From a virus: 46,839 nt of DNA. The stretch's first letter is position 1; each line of letters begins with the position of its first letter. Of the stretch, positions 5,135 through 14,380 are shown piece by piece. Made by a program: the position numbers and the translations under genes. Under the pieces are notes generated by a model that saw only the letters and a list, made by a program, of their open reading frames with translations, searched no databases and was not told where the DNA came from. The DNA is taken from positions 1 to 46,839 of the IMG/VR virus record IMGVR_UViG_3300048818_000120. The stretch is one strand, 5' to 3'.

Positions 5135-6669
5135 TGCCAGCCACCGAGGACATCCGGCTATCCTCGCTGATCGACCCTACTCCCAAGCAGAGTGAGTGCA
5201 TCGAGGCCACCGACCTTTACCGCTTTGTCCTGTACGGCGGTGGGGCTGGCGGTGGCAAGTCGTATCTTTTGCGCTGGTGGTGTCTCAGACAGCTACTCAA
5301 GCGGTACGCCGAGACGGGCATTGTTGGCCTGGTGGTCGGCCTGTTTTCCATCGATTACCCTACCCTCCAGGACCGGCAGATCAGCCGTATTGAGCACGAG
5401 TTCCCGAAGCGGCTCGGTGAGGTCAAGCGCACGGAGAAGGAGGGGCTGTGCTTCTTCGTCAAGGATGAGTTCGGCGGCGGAAGGATCGCGCTTAGGAACC
5501 TGCAAGACCCTAACAGCTACAAGTCCGCTGAATTCTGCGACATAGCGGTGGAGGAGTTGACGGAGAACAAGCGAGATGTGTTTGAAGACCTGGTGCTGTT
5601 CCGGCTGAGGACTCCGGGTATCTCGCGGCCATGCTTCCTGGGAGCGACCAACCCGACGGGGATTGGCTTGCAGTGGGTCAAGGCGCTGTGGCCGGACCAC
5701 AAGTTCCCTAAAGAGTTGCAGCACATCAAGCACGAGTTCAAGTTTGTCCCGGCGCTGCTGGAGGACAATCCGCACTTGGGGCCTGAGTACCGGGCTGCGC
5801 TTGAGGGTTTGCCGGCGAAGAAGCGCAGAGCATTGCTGGACGGCGATTGGACGATCCCGGAAGGACAGTATTTCATCAACTTCGAGGAGTCGGAGCGTAA
5901 GGTCCCGCACGCGATAGTGATGCGGATTGTGCAGCCCTGGTGGAATCACTGGATTGGGCAGGACTGGGGATTCAAGCATGCGAGCCCGGTGTACTGGCAC
6001 GCGGTTGGGTTTGTGAGCCCGACGCAGGCGAAGTTGCTTGGCAGGGACTGGGATGCACCGCGGCGGTGTGTGTTTACCACTAGGGAGCACATTGCGACAT
6101 TGGCGGATACGGACACGAGCGAGATTGAGTTAGGGCAACAGATTCAATCGCTTAACGGAGAACAGAAGCTCAAGGCGTGGATACTTTCAGCGGATGCGTT
6201 CGGGAAGAAGTCGAGCCAGCACACGCCGGCGGAGTTGCTCAAGGAGGGTGCAAAGTCGTTCCCAAACCCGCAGCCGGCCAACATGGAACCTGGGTCGAGG
6301 GTGCCGGGCTGGCGGTTCATGTACTCGCTGATCCAGTCGGATACGTGGTTCATTTCCGATATGTGCCCGGAATTGATTGCGGCTATCCCATCGCTGGAGT
6401 ACGATTCAGACAAGGGCGGCGAAGACGTTCTCAAGACCGATCACCTGTATGATGATTGCGGGGATTGCGCCCGGTACGGTCTGATGGATATGCTAGGGGC
6501 GAGCAAAGTTCCGATGGAAGTGAGGCGGTCGGAGTTGGCGGCAACGATTGTGGAGCCTGATTCGGAGCCCACGGCGGAGCAGATGACGGAACTGGCAATG
6601 GCGATGCGGAAGTTCAACTCCGAGGAGCGGCACAAGGGAAAGCGGAGGTCGAGATGGTCGGTGCGATAA
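5134..6669 (+). CDS. terL: Terminase large subunit
   Basis: 511 residues; the ATG at 5134 overlaps the preceding stop (TAATG). The N-terminal ATPase has the Walker A GGGAGGGKS at residues 35-43, the Walker B CDIAVEE near 135-141 with the catalytic Glu, and the ATNPT coupling motif at 171-175. The C-terminal RNase H-like nuclease shows WIGQDWGF (Asp277), SADAFG (Asp354) and the DHLYDD acids near 436-441. The enzyme translocates DNA into the prohead and cuts it. The length and all motifs are intact. Confidence 0.97.
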   Translation: MPATEDIRLSSLIDPTPKQSECIEATDLYRFVLYGGGAGGGKSYLLRWWCLRQLLKRYAETGIVGLVVGLFSIDYPTLQDRQISRIEHEFPKRLGEVKRTEKEGLCFFVKDEFGGGRIALRNLQDPNSYKSAEFCDIAVEELTENKRDVFEDLVLFRLRTPGISRPCFLGATNPTGIGLQWVKALWPDHKFPKELQHIKHEFKFVPALLEDNPHLGPEYRAALEGLPAKKRRALLDGDWTIPEGQYFINFEESERKVPHAIVMRIVQPWWNHWIGQDWGFKHASPVYWHAVGFVSPTQAKLLGRDWDAPRRCVFTTREHIATLADTDTSEIELGQQIQSLNGEQKLKAWILSADAFGKKSSQHTPAELLKEGAKSFPNPQPANMEPGSRVPGWRFMYSLIQSDTWFISDMCPELIAAIPSLEYDSDKGGEDVLKTDHLYDDCGDCARYGLMDMLGASKVPMEVRRSELAATIVEPDSEPTAEQMTELAMAMRKFNSEERHKGKRRSRWSVR

Positions 6670-6887
6670 AGCGGTTGCTGGGCATTGACAAGCTGGAGCG
6701 GGAGAATGCAGCCCGCGCCGAGGAGATTTTGGCCCTTGTCAAGCGGGTAAACACTCTGGCGCTATCGACCGCACGGGCGGCGCCAGTGCAGGAAGAGCCG
6801 AAGCCGAAGCCGAAGCCGAAGCCGGTAAACTGGCGCACTTTCATGGCTGCAGCCGAAAAAGCGAGCGAGGCTGTGGAGCAACCGTGA
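6654..6887 (+). CDS. Small hypothetical protein with KP repeat
   Basis: 77 residues overlapping the end of the terminase gene by 16 nt, with GGAGG upstream. A helical start (IDKLERENAARAEEILALVKR) could form a short coiled coil. A Lys-Pro repeat (EPKPKPKPKPV) follows near residue 50 and then an amphipathic helix. Function unknown; the position suggests a small virion or packaging accessory. Confidence 0.72.
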   Translation: MVGAIKRLLGIDKLERENAARAEEILALVKRVNTLALSTARAAPVQEEPKPKPKPKPVNWRTFMAAAEKASEAVEQP

Positions 6888-6918
6888 TATTCTTGAAACC
6901 GAATCCATAGGAGGGATC

Positions 6919-7116
6919 ATGGACGAGCAAAAGAAAGCCGAGCTGGACGCAATCGCAGCGGAACGCGCCGGAACCTTGGGTGGAGAGCATGTCACCGACG
7001 GCAAGCAGTTCTACCACGCGAATGACGTCGCCAAGGGCGACCATGTGGCAGGCAACCTTATTCCAGCGTTTGCTCGCAGGGAACCTGCTGAGCCGTGGAC
7101 TCCGACGAGGCAGTAG
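6919..7116 (+). CDS. Small hypothetical protein
   Basis: 65 residues starting MDEQKKAELDAIAAERAGTL, with AGGAGG before the ATG. It is charged, with no membrane segment. The stop overlaps the next GTG as TAGTG. Function unknown. Confidence 0.75.
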   Translation: MDEQKKAELDAIAAERAGTLGGEHVTDGKQFYHANDVAKGDHVAGNLIPAFARREPAEPWTPTRQ

Positions 7117-7580
7117 TGAACCATTTCGAGCATGAAGTCTTGCGGCGTCTCAGGGAAATCGAGAAGCTGCTCATCTACCCACGCCTAACCCTGTACCAAG
7201 TTGGAGACGCTATGGCCCTCGGCAGCATCACACCCGGCTCGACCGGGCAATTCGCACTCTCAATCAACTTTCCGGCAGGGGTAACGCCTCCCTCCGGCTA
7301 CGATCCAACCATTCAATTCTCATCTTCCGACCCGTCAATCACATTCGCTCCCGCAACCACGGATCTGACCAATGGTTCGGTTCCGCTTTCTCAGCAGGTT
7401 GTAGCGACTGTTCCGCTGACCGATACCGCCGTCACGGCGCAGATCGCTGCTACCGCTCTTGGAACCGATGGCGTTACGGTGCTCACTTCCAATGTGGTGA
7501 CGATTGCGATTCCGCAGGCGCCGCCGCCTCCTCCGCCACCCCCGACCGAGCCGACGCTGGTTCTTTCGCAGGTTGGATAA
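7116..7580 (+). CDS. Ig-like virion protein with polyproline tail
   Basis: 154 residues if the GTG at 7116 (TAGTG overlap, GAGG upstream) is used. An ATG at 7212 with GGAG 5 nt upstream would give a shorter protein. Residues 1-25 are a charged helix (HFEHEVLRRLREIEKLL); the rest resembles a bacterial Ig-like domain (FALSINFPAG, GVTVLTSNVVTIAIP), and residues 140-148 are nearly all proline. A structural decoration role is likely but unproven. Confidence 0.72.
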   Translation: MNHFEHEVLRRLREIEKLLIYPRLTLYQVGDAMALGSITPGSTGQFALSINFPAGVTPPSGYDPTIQFSSSDPSITFAPATTDLTNGSVPLSQQVVATVPLTDTAVTAQIAATALGTDGVTVLTSNVVTIAIPQAPPPPPPPPTEPTLVLSQVG

Positions 7581-7587
7581 CCAGACG

Positions 7588-7605
7588 GGCCGCTTTCGGG
7601 CGGCC
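7588..7605 (+). terminator. GC hairpin, possible attenuator
   Basis: GGCCGC-TTTCGG-GCGGCC forms a perfect 6-bp stem, followed by TGTTCTATACTGTTC. The T-run is interrupted, so this is at best a weak or partial terminator between two virion genes. Confidence 0.4.
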
Positions 7606-7634
7606 TGTTCTATACTGTTCGCAGGAGCATTCCA

Positions 7635-8006
7635 ATGGCTGAACCAATGGCAATGTCGCGTTTAGGTGGCCGTAACCGCATGGAACCGAAGGCAATCGAC
7701 ACGGTAGCCCATGTGGACACAGGCGGCGAAAAGCCTGAGGATGAAGGCGATCACATGCACGCCGCCGCCGAATCGCTACACGCCGCCGAGCCTGACTCCA
7801 AGCACCTGATTGTCTCGCACGATGGCCTGGGGATGAAGTCCCACGGGATCGACGAACAAGGCAACCACGAGCCGGAGCAGGGCGCTCACGACCACGAGAA
7901 CATCGAAGAACTGAAATCCCATCTTGGCAAGTTCTTCGGCGAAGAGGAAGATGAAGGCAAGGACGAAGGCGGCGAAGAGCCGGAAGAGAATCAGAGTCTG
8001 TACTGA
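7635..8006 (+). CDS. Acidic His-rich hypothetical protein
   Basis: 123 residues with a basic start (MAEPMAMSRLGGRNRMEPK), many His residues in the middle and a strongly acidic tail (FFGEEEDEGKDEGGEEPEEN). AGGAG precedes the ATG. Such acidic tails occur in scaffold or head-associated proteins, but no family is recognised. Confidence 0.75.
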   Translation: MAEPMAMSRLGGRNRMEPKAIDTVAHVDTGGEKPEDEGDHMHAAAESLHAAEPDSKHLIVSHDGLGMKSHGIDEQGNHEPEQGAHDHENIEELKSHLGKFFGEEEDEGKDEGGEEPEENQSLY

Positions 8007-8016
8007 GGAGAATCCC

Positions 8017-9753
8017 ATGAAGCTGTTTCGCTCACTCGTTTTTATGCTCGCTGTAACCGGGTTTGTCGGAGCAGCGTATGCCCAGGAAAACCCCTCCCGG
8101 TTCGCAGGAACCGTCCGCGCCGTCAACTTCGCTTACGGGTATCTGAACACCCCATCGCTTCAAGTGGATGAGCAGACCCTGTCCCCCACCGGCACGGCTA
8201 CCTTATCGGTTGCCTACGGCACCGTGACGCTGGGGGACGGGACGGTAATTACGCCGCTGTCGATTACCGCTCCCCTCATCATCGGCACCGGGGCGAATCA
8301 GGAGACTGTGACGCCCACGGCGGTCAATTGCACAACCCCGCAGATTTACCAGTCCTGCAACTTTACCGCATCGTTTCTCTACCAGCACGGAACCGGCGAC
8401 AAGATTGCCTCTGGAACATTTGGCTTGCAGGATGCGATCAACTATGCCTTTAGCAAGGGGGGCGGGCAGGTGGCCGTGGACTTCGGATACACGGCGCTTG
8501 GCGGCACGGATACGATCATCAATGCCGCGATTCCCTTCTCCAGTGTGACCATTCAGGATAACCGCAGGGGCGTGGTGCAGTATTGGAACAGTCTGCCATC
8601 GACCACCACATTGCTTGCGGCTCCCACTGTTCTAGCAGGGCAAGTGGCTTGCGATTCCACGCACCAGTTCTGCTCGGATGCTACGGTTGCCGGGTCAGGA
8701 TCGTGGGCTGGAACGGTCTATGGTTGCTATACCCTGGTGGACATCAACGGCAAAGAGAGCCCCTGCTCCGCCACGGCTTCCTATACATCGGTCGTCAGCA
8801 AAGCGATTGATATGGGCGTGTCATTTACGGCGCGCACCGATAACGTCGTGGGCTGGAAGCCGTATCTATCGGTGAGCGGCGGTTCCTATGTGCTGGCGTA
8901 CTCCGTACCCCTGCTGACCCAGCCGACCACCCTGCTTGCGGTTCCCGTGTCTTCGGGCGTTTGCACTCTGACCGCGCTCGAAACGACTACCCCGGCCTGC
9001 GCTATCGCCAACTCTACCTACGGCCAGTCTGGATCGACAACCGGCGTCACTACGCTGTTCAAGGGCGGCGCGCAGTTCACCGGATACCCTGTCGTGACCA
9101 ACACGCTGGCCCCGATGATTGGCTCGGTATCGGCGTTGCAGCATAACCCGAATGAGGATGCGCATGCGACTTACGGGTACGTTTCTGGCGCCCGCGTTGG
9201 CACCCCTGGAATCCAGTCGGATGACTTTATTTTCCCCATCACCGCAGCGGCTCAGACAACCATTGGAGAGGTGGAAGGCACCTTCCCGATTCCAGCCCAA
9301 ACGATGAACATGGTTGGAAAGACGCTTGAGGTTTGCGGAACGATTGTCAAAACCAGTACCACGGCGGACACGGTTGATCTGATCCAAGTTTGGTGGGATG
9401 CGGAAGGCTCGAACGTATCCGCTGGAACGCCAGTCAAGGTTGCATCCATCAACATTACTCCGAGTGCGGCTCTTGCCGCCGCCGCGAACTTTGATTTCTG
9501 CCAGCAGATTACAACCACCGTCGCATCCACCACGGCTACCGGCGGAACGCTCACACCTGGACATGGATGGGCAACTGTGGCGCAAGCCGCCGCTGGAGCT
9601 AATTCGGCTGTTGGTCCGACAAGTCTAGTTGCTGCTGTCGGATCGCTGAATCTTTCTTTGCCAGCCCACGTCTCAGTTGAACTTGTACACACGACCGGCA
9701 CAGACGGCGCTGGCAGCACCTTGCAAGGCGCAACCGTGAGGGTTATCAACTAA
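8017..9753 (+). CDS. Large virion-like protein with Sec signal peptide
   Basis: 578 residues from the ATG at 8017 (GAGGAG upstream). The N-terminus MKLFRSLVFMLAVTGFVGAA ending in YAQ is a textbook Sec signal peptide with cleavage near residue 22. The mature part is Thr/Ser/Gly-rich and all-beta in character, with several Cys. It lies between packaging and portal genes, where a virion protein is expected. A cleavable export signal is unusual for a cytoplasmically assembled virion part. Alternatives are a secreted or surface protein expressed late. Confidence 0.8.
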   Translation: MKLFRSLVFMLAVTGFVGAAYAQENPSRFAGTVRAVNFAYGYLNTPSLQVDEQTLSPTGTATLSVAYGTVTLGDGTVITPLSITAPLIIGTGANQETVTPTAVNCTTPQIYQSCNFTASFLYQHGTGDKIASGTFGLQDAINYAFSKGGGQVAVDFGYTALGGTDTIINAAIPFSSVTIQDNRRGVVQYWNSLPSTTTLLAAPTVLAGQVACDSTHQFCSDATVAGSGSWAGTVYGCYTLVDINGKESPCSATASYTSVVSKAIDMGVSFTARTDNVVGWKPYLSVSGGSYVLAYSVPLLTQPTTLLAVPVSSGVCTLTALETTTPACAIANSTYGQSGSTTGVTTLFKGGAQFTGYPVVTNTLAPMIGSVSALQHNPNEDAHATYGYVSGARVGTPGIQSDDFIFPITAAAQTTIGEVEGTFPIPAQTMNMVGKTLEVCGTIVKTSTTADTVDLIQVWWDAEGSNVSAGTPVKVASINITPSAALAAAANFDFCQQITTTVASTTATGGTLTPGHGWATVAQAAAGANSAVGPTSLVAAVGSLNLSLPAHVSVELVHTTGTDGAGSTLQGATVRVIN

Positions 9754-9755
9754 GG

Positions 9756-9944
9756 ATGCCGGCCGTCTCCAAGGCGCAGCGCAAGGCTATGGCTATCGCG
9801 GAGCGCGACCCCGGAAAGTTGAACCCAGCGAACCGGGGTCTGCTCTCGATGAGCCACAGGCAACTACATGAGTTCGCCGACACCAAAGAGGCTGGATTGC
9901 CGGAGCGGAAGGGCAGCATGATTTCGGCGCGGAGGAAGCGATGA
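9756..9944 (+). CDS. Small conserved basic phage protein
   Basis: 62 residues beginning MPAVSKAQRKAMAIAERDPG, with MSHRQLHEFA in the middle and a basic end. Proteins with this MPAxSKxQ ... QLxxFAxTK layout recur in many tailed phages, usually next to portal genes. Their role is unknown. The stop overlaps the next start (ATGA). Confidence 0.8.
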   Translation: MPAVSKAQRKAMAIAERDPGKLNPANRGLLSMSHRQLHEFADTKEAGLPERKGSMISARRKR

Positions 9945-10135
9945 GCATGTTGGGGGCGCGCAAGCCGAAGAACTGGATCGCAGGGGCTGTCAAGCACCCA
10001 GGAGCGGAAAAGGCGGCGGCATCGCGGAATGGCCGCTCAACGCTCGAAGAAGCCAATGTGGAGGCGAAGTCGGGCGATCCGAGTATCCGGTCGCGAGGGC
10101 TGTTGGCAAAACGCTTCATCAAGAAATCCATTTAA
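9941..10135 (+). CDS. Small conserved basic phage protein
   Basis: 64 residues, overlapping the previous gene as ATGA. It contains NWIAGAVKHPGAEKAAA and the basic end SRGLLAKRFIKKSI. This WIxxAIKHPGAL-type protein often accompanies the preceding one in phages. Function unknown; binding to DNA or to the virion interior would fit the charge. Confidence 0.78.
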   Translation: MSMLGARKPKNWIAGAVKHPGAEKAAASRNGRSTLEEANVEAKSGDPSIRSRGLLAKRFIKKSI

Positions 10136-10150
10136 TTTAGGACGTGTACC

Positions 10151-10393
10151 ATGTTAGTAAACAGCCTCATGCCGCCGGAGAAAAAGCTCGATTACATCCG
10201 CGAGCAAATCGTTCATATTGAGGCTGGACTGCTCACGTTCATTACCTGCCCATATTGCGGAGCCGAAAACACCCCAGTGGATCAGTACCTTTGCTGCCCG
10301 CTGTTTGCGGAGGCCAGCGCCGCCGTGCTCGACCGCATGGAAAAGCAGAAAGCGGTTGATTTCCTCAAGATGGTGCAGGACAAGGTGAACTGA
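10151..10393 (+). CDS. Small Cys-motif protein upstream of portal
   Basis: 80 residues. CPYCGAENTPVDQYLCC gives a C-x2-C and a CC pair that could bind zinc. It is helical on both sides. Its TGA overlaps the portal ATG (TGATG at 10391-10395), so it is translationally linked to the portal gene. Function unknown. Confidence 0.75.
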   Translation: MLVNSLMPPEKKLDYIREQIVHIEAGLLTFITCPYCGAENTPVDQYLCCPLFAEASAAVLDRMEKQKAVDFLKMVQDKVN

Positions 10394-12861
10394 TGGCGCA
10401 GGAACCCGAAGAACAATCCGCGCCGAACGATGGCGATAAGTCCATCGAGGACCATCCCGAAGAGATTCAAGACCCCAATGAGCCTCCAACCTACGGAGAG
10501 CGAAACTGCTACCTTCCAGACCAACTCAAGAATTCGCTGAAAGTTGCGCTTGAATCCCTGGCGACGAAGGAGTTGTACGACCGCCGCCGGCACGTTATGC
10601 GGGTGCGCCGCAACAAGTATTACCGGCACGGATTTCAGCACATCTACGAGAACAAGCAGAATGGAATGTACACGGTCGGCGTGGCTGGCGAGGCTGTAGC
10701 TGTCGGCTCCGGTGTTATCGAGTGCCCGCAGTACATCGGCGATTACAACATCATCCGGCCAACGGAGCTTGTGATCGAATCGGTGCTCACGCAGAACCCC
10801 CCTGGGATTGACTTCCGCCCCAACACGCAGGATACGGAAGACCTGGAAGCTGCAAACACAGCCGAGATTTACCGGGAGTTCTTTGATCGCTCGAACGATT
10901 CCAAGAATATCCAACTCAAGATCGTGCAGGCATTCTGTGAATCCGGCCTGACCATCGTATCGGTCTCTACGGAAGCCAATGCCCAACTCTGGGGAGAAAA
11001 CGAAGAGGGCGAGGCAAAGCAGAACGAAACAGCCCAGGTATGGGACGCGCTGAGTTCCCGTGTCTGGCCCCTGACCGCCAAAACGCAAAACGATCTTGAT
11101 GCGGTGATTCTCTATAACGATCCAACGATCAATTCTGCCAAGATGCAATATCCGCACCTGAGAAATGATGCTGGTGGGTGGAAGATCAAGCCGGAATCAT
11201 CGGGAATATGTGAGAACGCCTACGAGCGGATCGCCCGCCTTGGAGTCTTGCAGGGAACCAGGCGCTACGCTCAGGTGGGAGACTCGCTGACCCATCTTGT
11301 GCCGCGCGCGAACTGCTATCTCAGGCCATGCAACTTCATCGATGACAAGTTCGACGATCCTTACGAATTGTTTGCGGGTGACGAGGAAAACGATATTCCG
11401 GCGGATAATCCGGAGGACAACGAAACAGAAGAAGGCGAGCCCTTCACCGTCAGGGACAAACTGAATCAACTCTTCCCGAATGGCGTTCATTGCGTATTTC
11501 TTGGCAAAACCTATGCCGAGTCCTGGGCCGAATCGATGGACGATGGCTTGGTGATCGGGTTCCCCTACGAAGGGGATGGCATGGCGCGCGAAGCCATTCT
11601 GGACGATGCGATTGTGATTCAGGACTTTACCAACGACATCATGAACTCGCTTCGGGAGGCGCAAGATACGGGCTGGCCGCGCACCTATATTTCCGCCGAA
11701 GACGAGGAATTCGATGCGATTCAGGATCAGCGGTCGGAGCCGTATGCGTTCGCTATGAAAAAGGCGCGCGCAGGCCAGAAATTAGAAGATGATTTTTTCC
11801 GTGAACCGGATTTGGTGCTCCCGCAGTCGCTTGTCAATCTGATGGAGTACCTGGCTGGCCCATTCCTGCAATTCGTGCTGGGAACGCCTCCGGCGCTGTT
11901 CGGGGCCTCGATGGAGGACCAGCAAACGGCTTCCGGGTATGCACAGGCCAAGAATCAGGCAATGGGCGTGAAGGGAATCCCCTGGGCGGCTGTCCAATGG
12001 GTCATGGCGAAGATGTACTACCTCGCCGCGCTCAAGGCTTCCAAGAATCCCGACCATGCGGAGCAGATTTTGGTTCCCGTGAAGGGACAAACGCAGGTTT
12101 TGAAGCTCGAAAGGCTCACAAAGGGCAAGTTTGGAGCATTTCCAGACGAAGATTCGAGTTTTCCAGAGTCCACATCGGCAAAAAGAGTGCTTTTGCAGCA
12201 ACTCATCGCGATTGCAGGGACGAACCCGACAATTTCCGCTCAGATTTTGGGCGATGTTCACAATTGGGAGATTTTCTGCCAGATTTTCGGCTTCAAAGAG
12301 CTTCAACTGATGGAAGCGGAGGCCGCAAAGAAGCAAATGCGCGAAATCGAGGAGCTTTTACAGGCTTCCCCGATCCCGCCGAGCCTGGAAGAGATGCAGG
12401 CATATCAGCAACAGCAGACGATGGCCCTCCAGCAGCACGCCGCCGCCGCTTTGATGGCACAGCAGCAGGGAATGCCCGCTCCGCCCGCGCCACCGCCGCC
12501 GAAGATGATTCCATTCAGCCAAGGACCAGATGGCCAGATGGTCGACTATCCCGAAGACTTGCTCAAGCCATCGATCGAGGTTGACGACCTTGATTTCCAC
12601 CAGTGGGAAGGCCCATGCGGGCAGGATTGGCTCTCTACCGAGGCTTGCTGGCGGGAAATCAATGTTGGCCGTCCAGGAGCCGATGGAACGCCCATGCCAA
12701 ACGTGTTGGGTGTCGAGAATGTGAAGTTGCACACGAAGGAGCACTTGCAGCGCGCGGCTGTTATGATTCAGGCACAGCAGGCGGCGATGAGTGCTATAAC
12801 GCCGCCGAAACAGGGACCACCAGCGCCACCCCAAGCGCCCCAGGCCCCACCGACGATGTAA
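10393..12861 (+). CDS. Portal protein, large podovirus type
   Basis: 822 residues, longer than the usual 450-550 but within the range of podovirus portals with C-terminal barrels. The core has an acidic N-terminus, a region with IIRPTELVIESVL, and the diagnostic late segment LGTPPALFGASMEDQQTASGYAQ. The last 200 residues include a Gln/Ala/Pro-rich coiled part (MQAYQQQQTMALQQHAAAAL). The portal forms the dodecameric DNA channel at one capsid vertex. It is followed directly by the scaffold gene. Confidence 0.88.
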   Translation: MAQEPEEQSAPNDGDKSIEDHPEEIQDPNEPPTYGERNCYLPDQLKNSLKVALESLATKELYDRRRHVMRVRRNKYYRHGFQHIYENKQNGMYTVGVAGEAVAVGSGVIECPQYIGDYNIIRPTELVIESVLTQNPPGIDFRPNTQDTEDLEAANTAEIYREFFDRSNDSKNIQLKIVQAFCESGLTIVSVSTEANAQLWGENEEGEAKQNETAQVWDALSSRVWPLTAKTQNDLDAVILYNDPTINSAKMQYPHLRNDAGGWKIKPESSGICENAYERIARLGVLQGTRRYAQVGDSLTHLVPRANCYLRPCNFIDDKFDDPYELFAGDEENDIPADNPEDNETEEGEPFTVRDKLNQLFPNGVHCVFLGKTYAESWAESMDDGLVIGFPYEGDGMAREAILDDAIVIQDFTNDIMNSLREAQDTGWPRTYISAEDEEFDAIQDQRSEPYAFAMKKARAGQKLEDDFFREPDLVLPQSLVNLMEYLAGPFLQFVLGTPPALFGASMEDQQTASGYAQAKNQAMGVKGIPWAAVQWVMAKMYYLAALKASKNPDHAEQILVPVKGQTQVLKLERLTKGKFGAFPDEDSSFPESTSAKRVLLQQLIAIAGTNPTISAQILGDVHNWEIFCQIFGFKELQLMEAEAAKKQMREIEELLQASPIPPSLEEMQAYQQQQTMALQQHAAAALMAQQQGMPAPPAPPPPKMIPFSQGPDGQMVDYPEDLLKPSIEVDDLDFHQWEGPCGQDWLSTEACWREINVGRPGADGTPMPNVLGVENVKLHTKEHLQRAAVMIQAQQAAMSAITPPKQGPPAPPQAPQAPPTM

Positions 12862-12871
12862 GGAGAAAACC

Positions 12872-14146
12872 ATGCCCGAAGACGCGTTACTAGACGCGGT
12901 AGACGATGCAGTTGATACTGACGTCCAAGTAGACGATTCCAGCGCAGATTCAACCGCAACTGATGATTCCACACAAGTTGATACTGACGTCCAGGCCCAC
13001 GAAGACACCGCGCCGGTAATCTCCGACGCGAACGGCCAACTCAAGCTGTCCGAGAAGGCCCGCGCGGAGTTGGACCGCATCAAAGCCGACAATCCCAAGC
13101 TGGCACGCGAGATGCGGGCTGCGCTGTTTGACCGCCAGACGCTGCTTGCGAAGGTTCCAGGGGGAGTAAAAGAGGCCCTTGCGACCATCGAGGCATACGA
13201 GGCCGAGGGCGGTTCTGAGGCGGTCCAGGCGGTCAAGGCCGAGAACAAGCTTTGGCAGGACTTGGACGCCGATTTCCAAGCGGGTGACCCAAAGTTTGTC
13301 GAGGACATTGCCAAGGGCAACCCGGAAGCATTTTCCAAGCTCGCCCCCGCGGTGATGAGCAAGTTCGCGGAGATGGCCCCGGACCACTACTCGCATGAGG
13401 TATCCAAGGTATTTGCTGCTGATATGGCCGCAAACGACGTTGCATTGAACATGCGGCTGCTCCAGCGCGAAATCATGGCTCTTCCGGAAGCGAATCGCAA
13501 GCCGGTGCAGGAATTATGGAACGCGCTCGCGGGCTATGTGGATAGGGTCAACGGACTGGCAAAGACCCCGCCGAAGACAGAAGCCAAGTCAACCCCTGCG
13601 AATCCAACAGGAAACACGGAACTGGACCAGCGCGAGCAGCAGTTGACTATCCGCGAATTCAGTACGGAACGGGCGGCTGTCAAGGAATCGATCACCGCTG
13701 CCGAGTTTCACAAGAATCTTGGTACCCGCAAGTTGTCTGCCGAGAAGGTTTCGACCATTCAGGAGCTTTACGAAAATGCGCTCGACCGGATGGTAAAGTC
13801 TATCCCCGGCCACACGGCGAAGGTGGACCGCTTTCTGGCGGCAAAGGACAAGGCCGGATACCGCAAGCACATGGAGGCGGCAATCAAGGCCAAGGCGCCG
13901 GAGGCTATGGCGGCTGCTTTCCGTAAGGCTGGAGTTGGGGCGAAGCCTGGCCCGATAGCAAAGCCTGCCGCGAAGCCAGCCGCAGGAGTGGCCAAGACGG
14001 CCCCGGCGATTGGATTTACCCGTGTGGGAACCAAGCCGGACCACAACCAAGTGAATTGGCCGGCCACGGCGCAAATCCCCGGCAAAAAGGGCGGCGACGG
14101 AAAGTTCATCATGCGCGATGGGTCAAGAGTGCTTTACACGCGCTAG
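12872..14146 (+). CDS. Scaffold-like protein
   Basis: 424 residues, AAGGAG before the start. It is acidic at the N-terminus (repeat of DTDVQ plus Asp/Ser/Thr), helical and charged through the middle, and Lys/Pro/Ala-rich at the end (AKPAAKPAAG). This composition and the place between portal and capsid are typical of capsid scaffolding proteins, which shape the prohead and leave before maturation. No protease gene was seen. Confidence 0.8.
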   Translation: MPEDALLDAVDDAVDTDVQVDDSSADSTATDDSTQVDTDVQAHEDTAPVISDANGQLKLSEKARAELDRIKADNPKLAREMRAALFDRQTLLAKVPGGVKEALATIEAYEAEGGSEAVQAVKAENKLWQDLDADFQAGDPKFVEDIAKGNPEAFSKLAPAVMSKFAEMAPDHYSHEVSKVFAADMAANDVALNMRLLQREIMALPEANRKPVQELWNALAGYVDRVNGLAKTPPKTEAKSTPANPTGNTELDQREQQLTIREFSTERAAVKESITAAEFHKNLGTRKLSAEKVSTIQELYENALDRMVKSIPGHTAKVDRFLAAKDKAGYRKHMEAAIKAKAPEAMAAAFRKAGVGAKPGPIAKPAAKPAAGVAKTAPAIGFTRVGTKPDHNQVNWPATAQIPGKKGGDGKFIMRDGSRVLYTR

Positions 14147-14167
14147 ACGTGCGCATAGGAGACGAAC

Positions 14168-14380
14168 GTGGACGGCAAGATTGAAGGCACGGTGAAGTGG
14201 TTCAAAAACGACCTCGGTTATGGCTTCATTGCCCCAGACGGCGGAGGGAAAGACATTTTTGTGCATCACTCCGCCATTCAGATGGACGGCTACAAGACCT
14301 TGAAAGAAGGCCAGCGCGTGACGTTCGCGGTGGTCAAAGGACAAAAAGGCCCGCAATGTGACGAGGTTGTGATAGCATGA
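14168..14380 (+). CDS. Cold-shock domain protein
   Basis: 70 residues from a GTG at 14168 with TAGGAG upstream. [20 protein letters not shown] contains RNP1 (GYGFIAP, residues 17-23) and is followed by RNP2 (DIFVHH, 29-34). The five-strand OB fold is complete. Family members bind single-stranded RNA or DNA and melt RNA structure. It is placed between scaffold and major capsid genes, just upstream of a 194-nt leader that can fold, which suggests late-gene RNA handling, though this is inference. Confidence 0.93.
   Translation: MDGKIEGTVKWFKNDLGYGFIAPDGGGKDIFVHHSAIQMDGYKTLKEGQRVTFAVVKGQKGPQCDEVVIA

Noticed and set aside
5293-6090. 265-residue minus-strand frame
   Set aside because: It is antisense to the large terminase, whose motifs are complete; a GC-driven shadow.
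12358-13362. 334-residue minus-strand Ser-rich frame
   Set aside because: Antisense to the portal end and scaffold; Ser/Ala bias reflects complementary codons.
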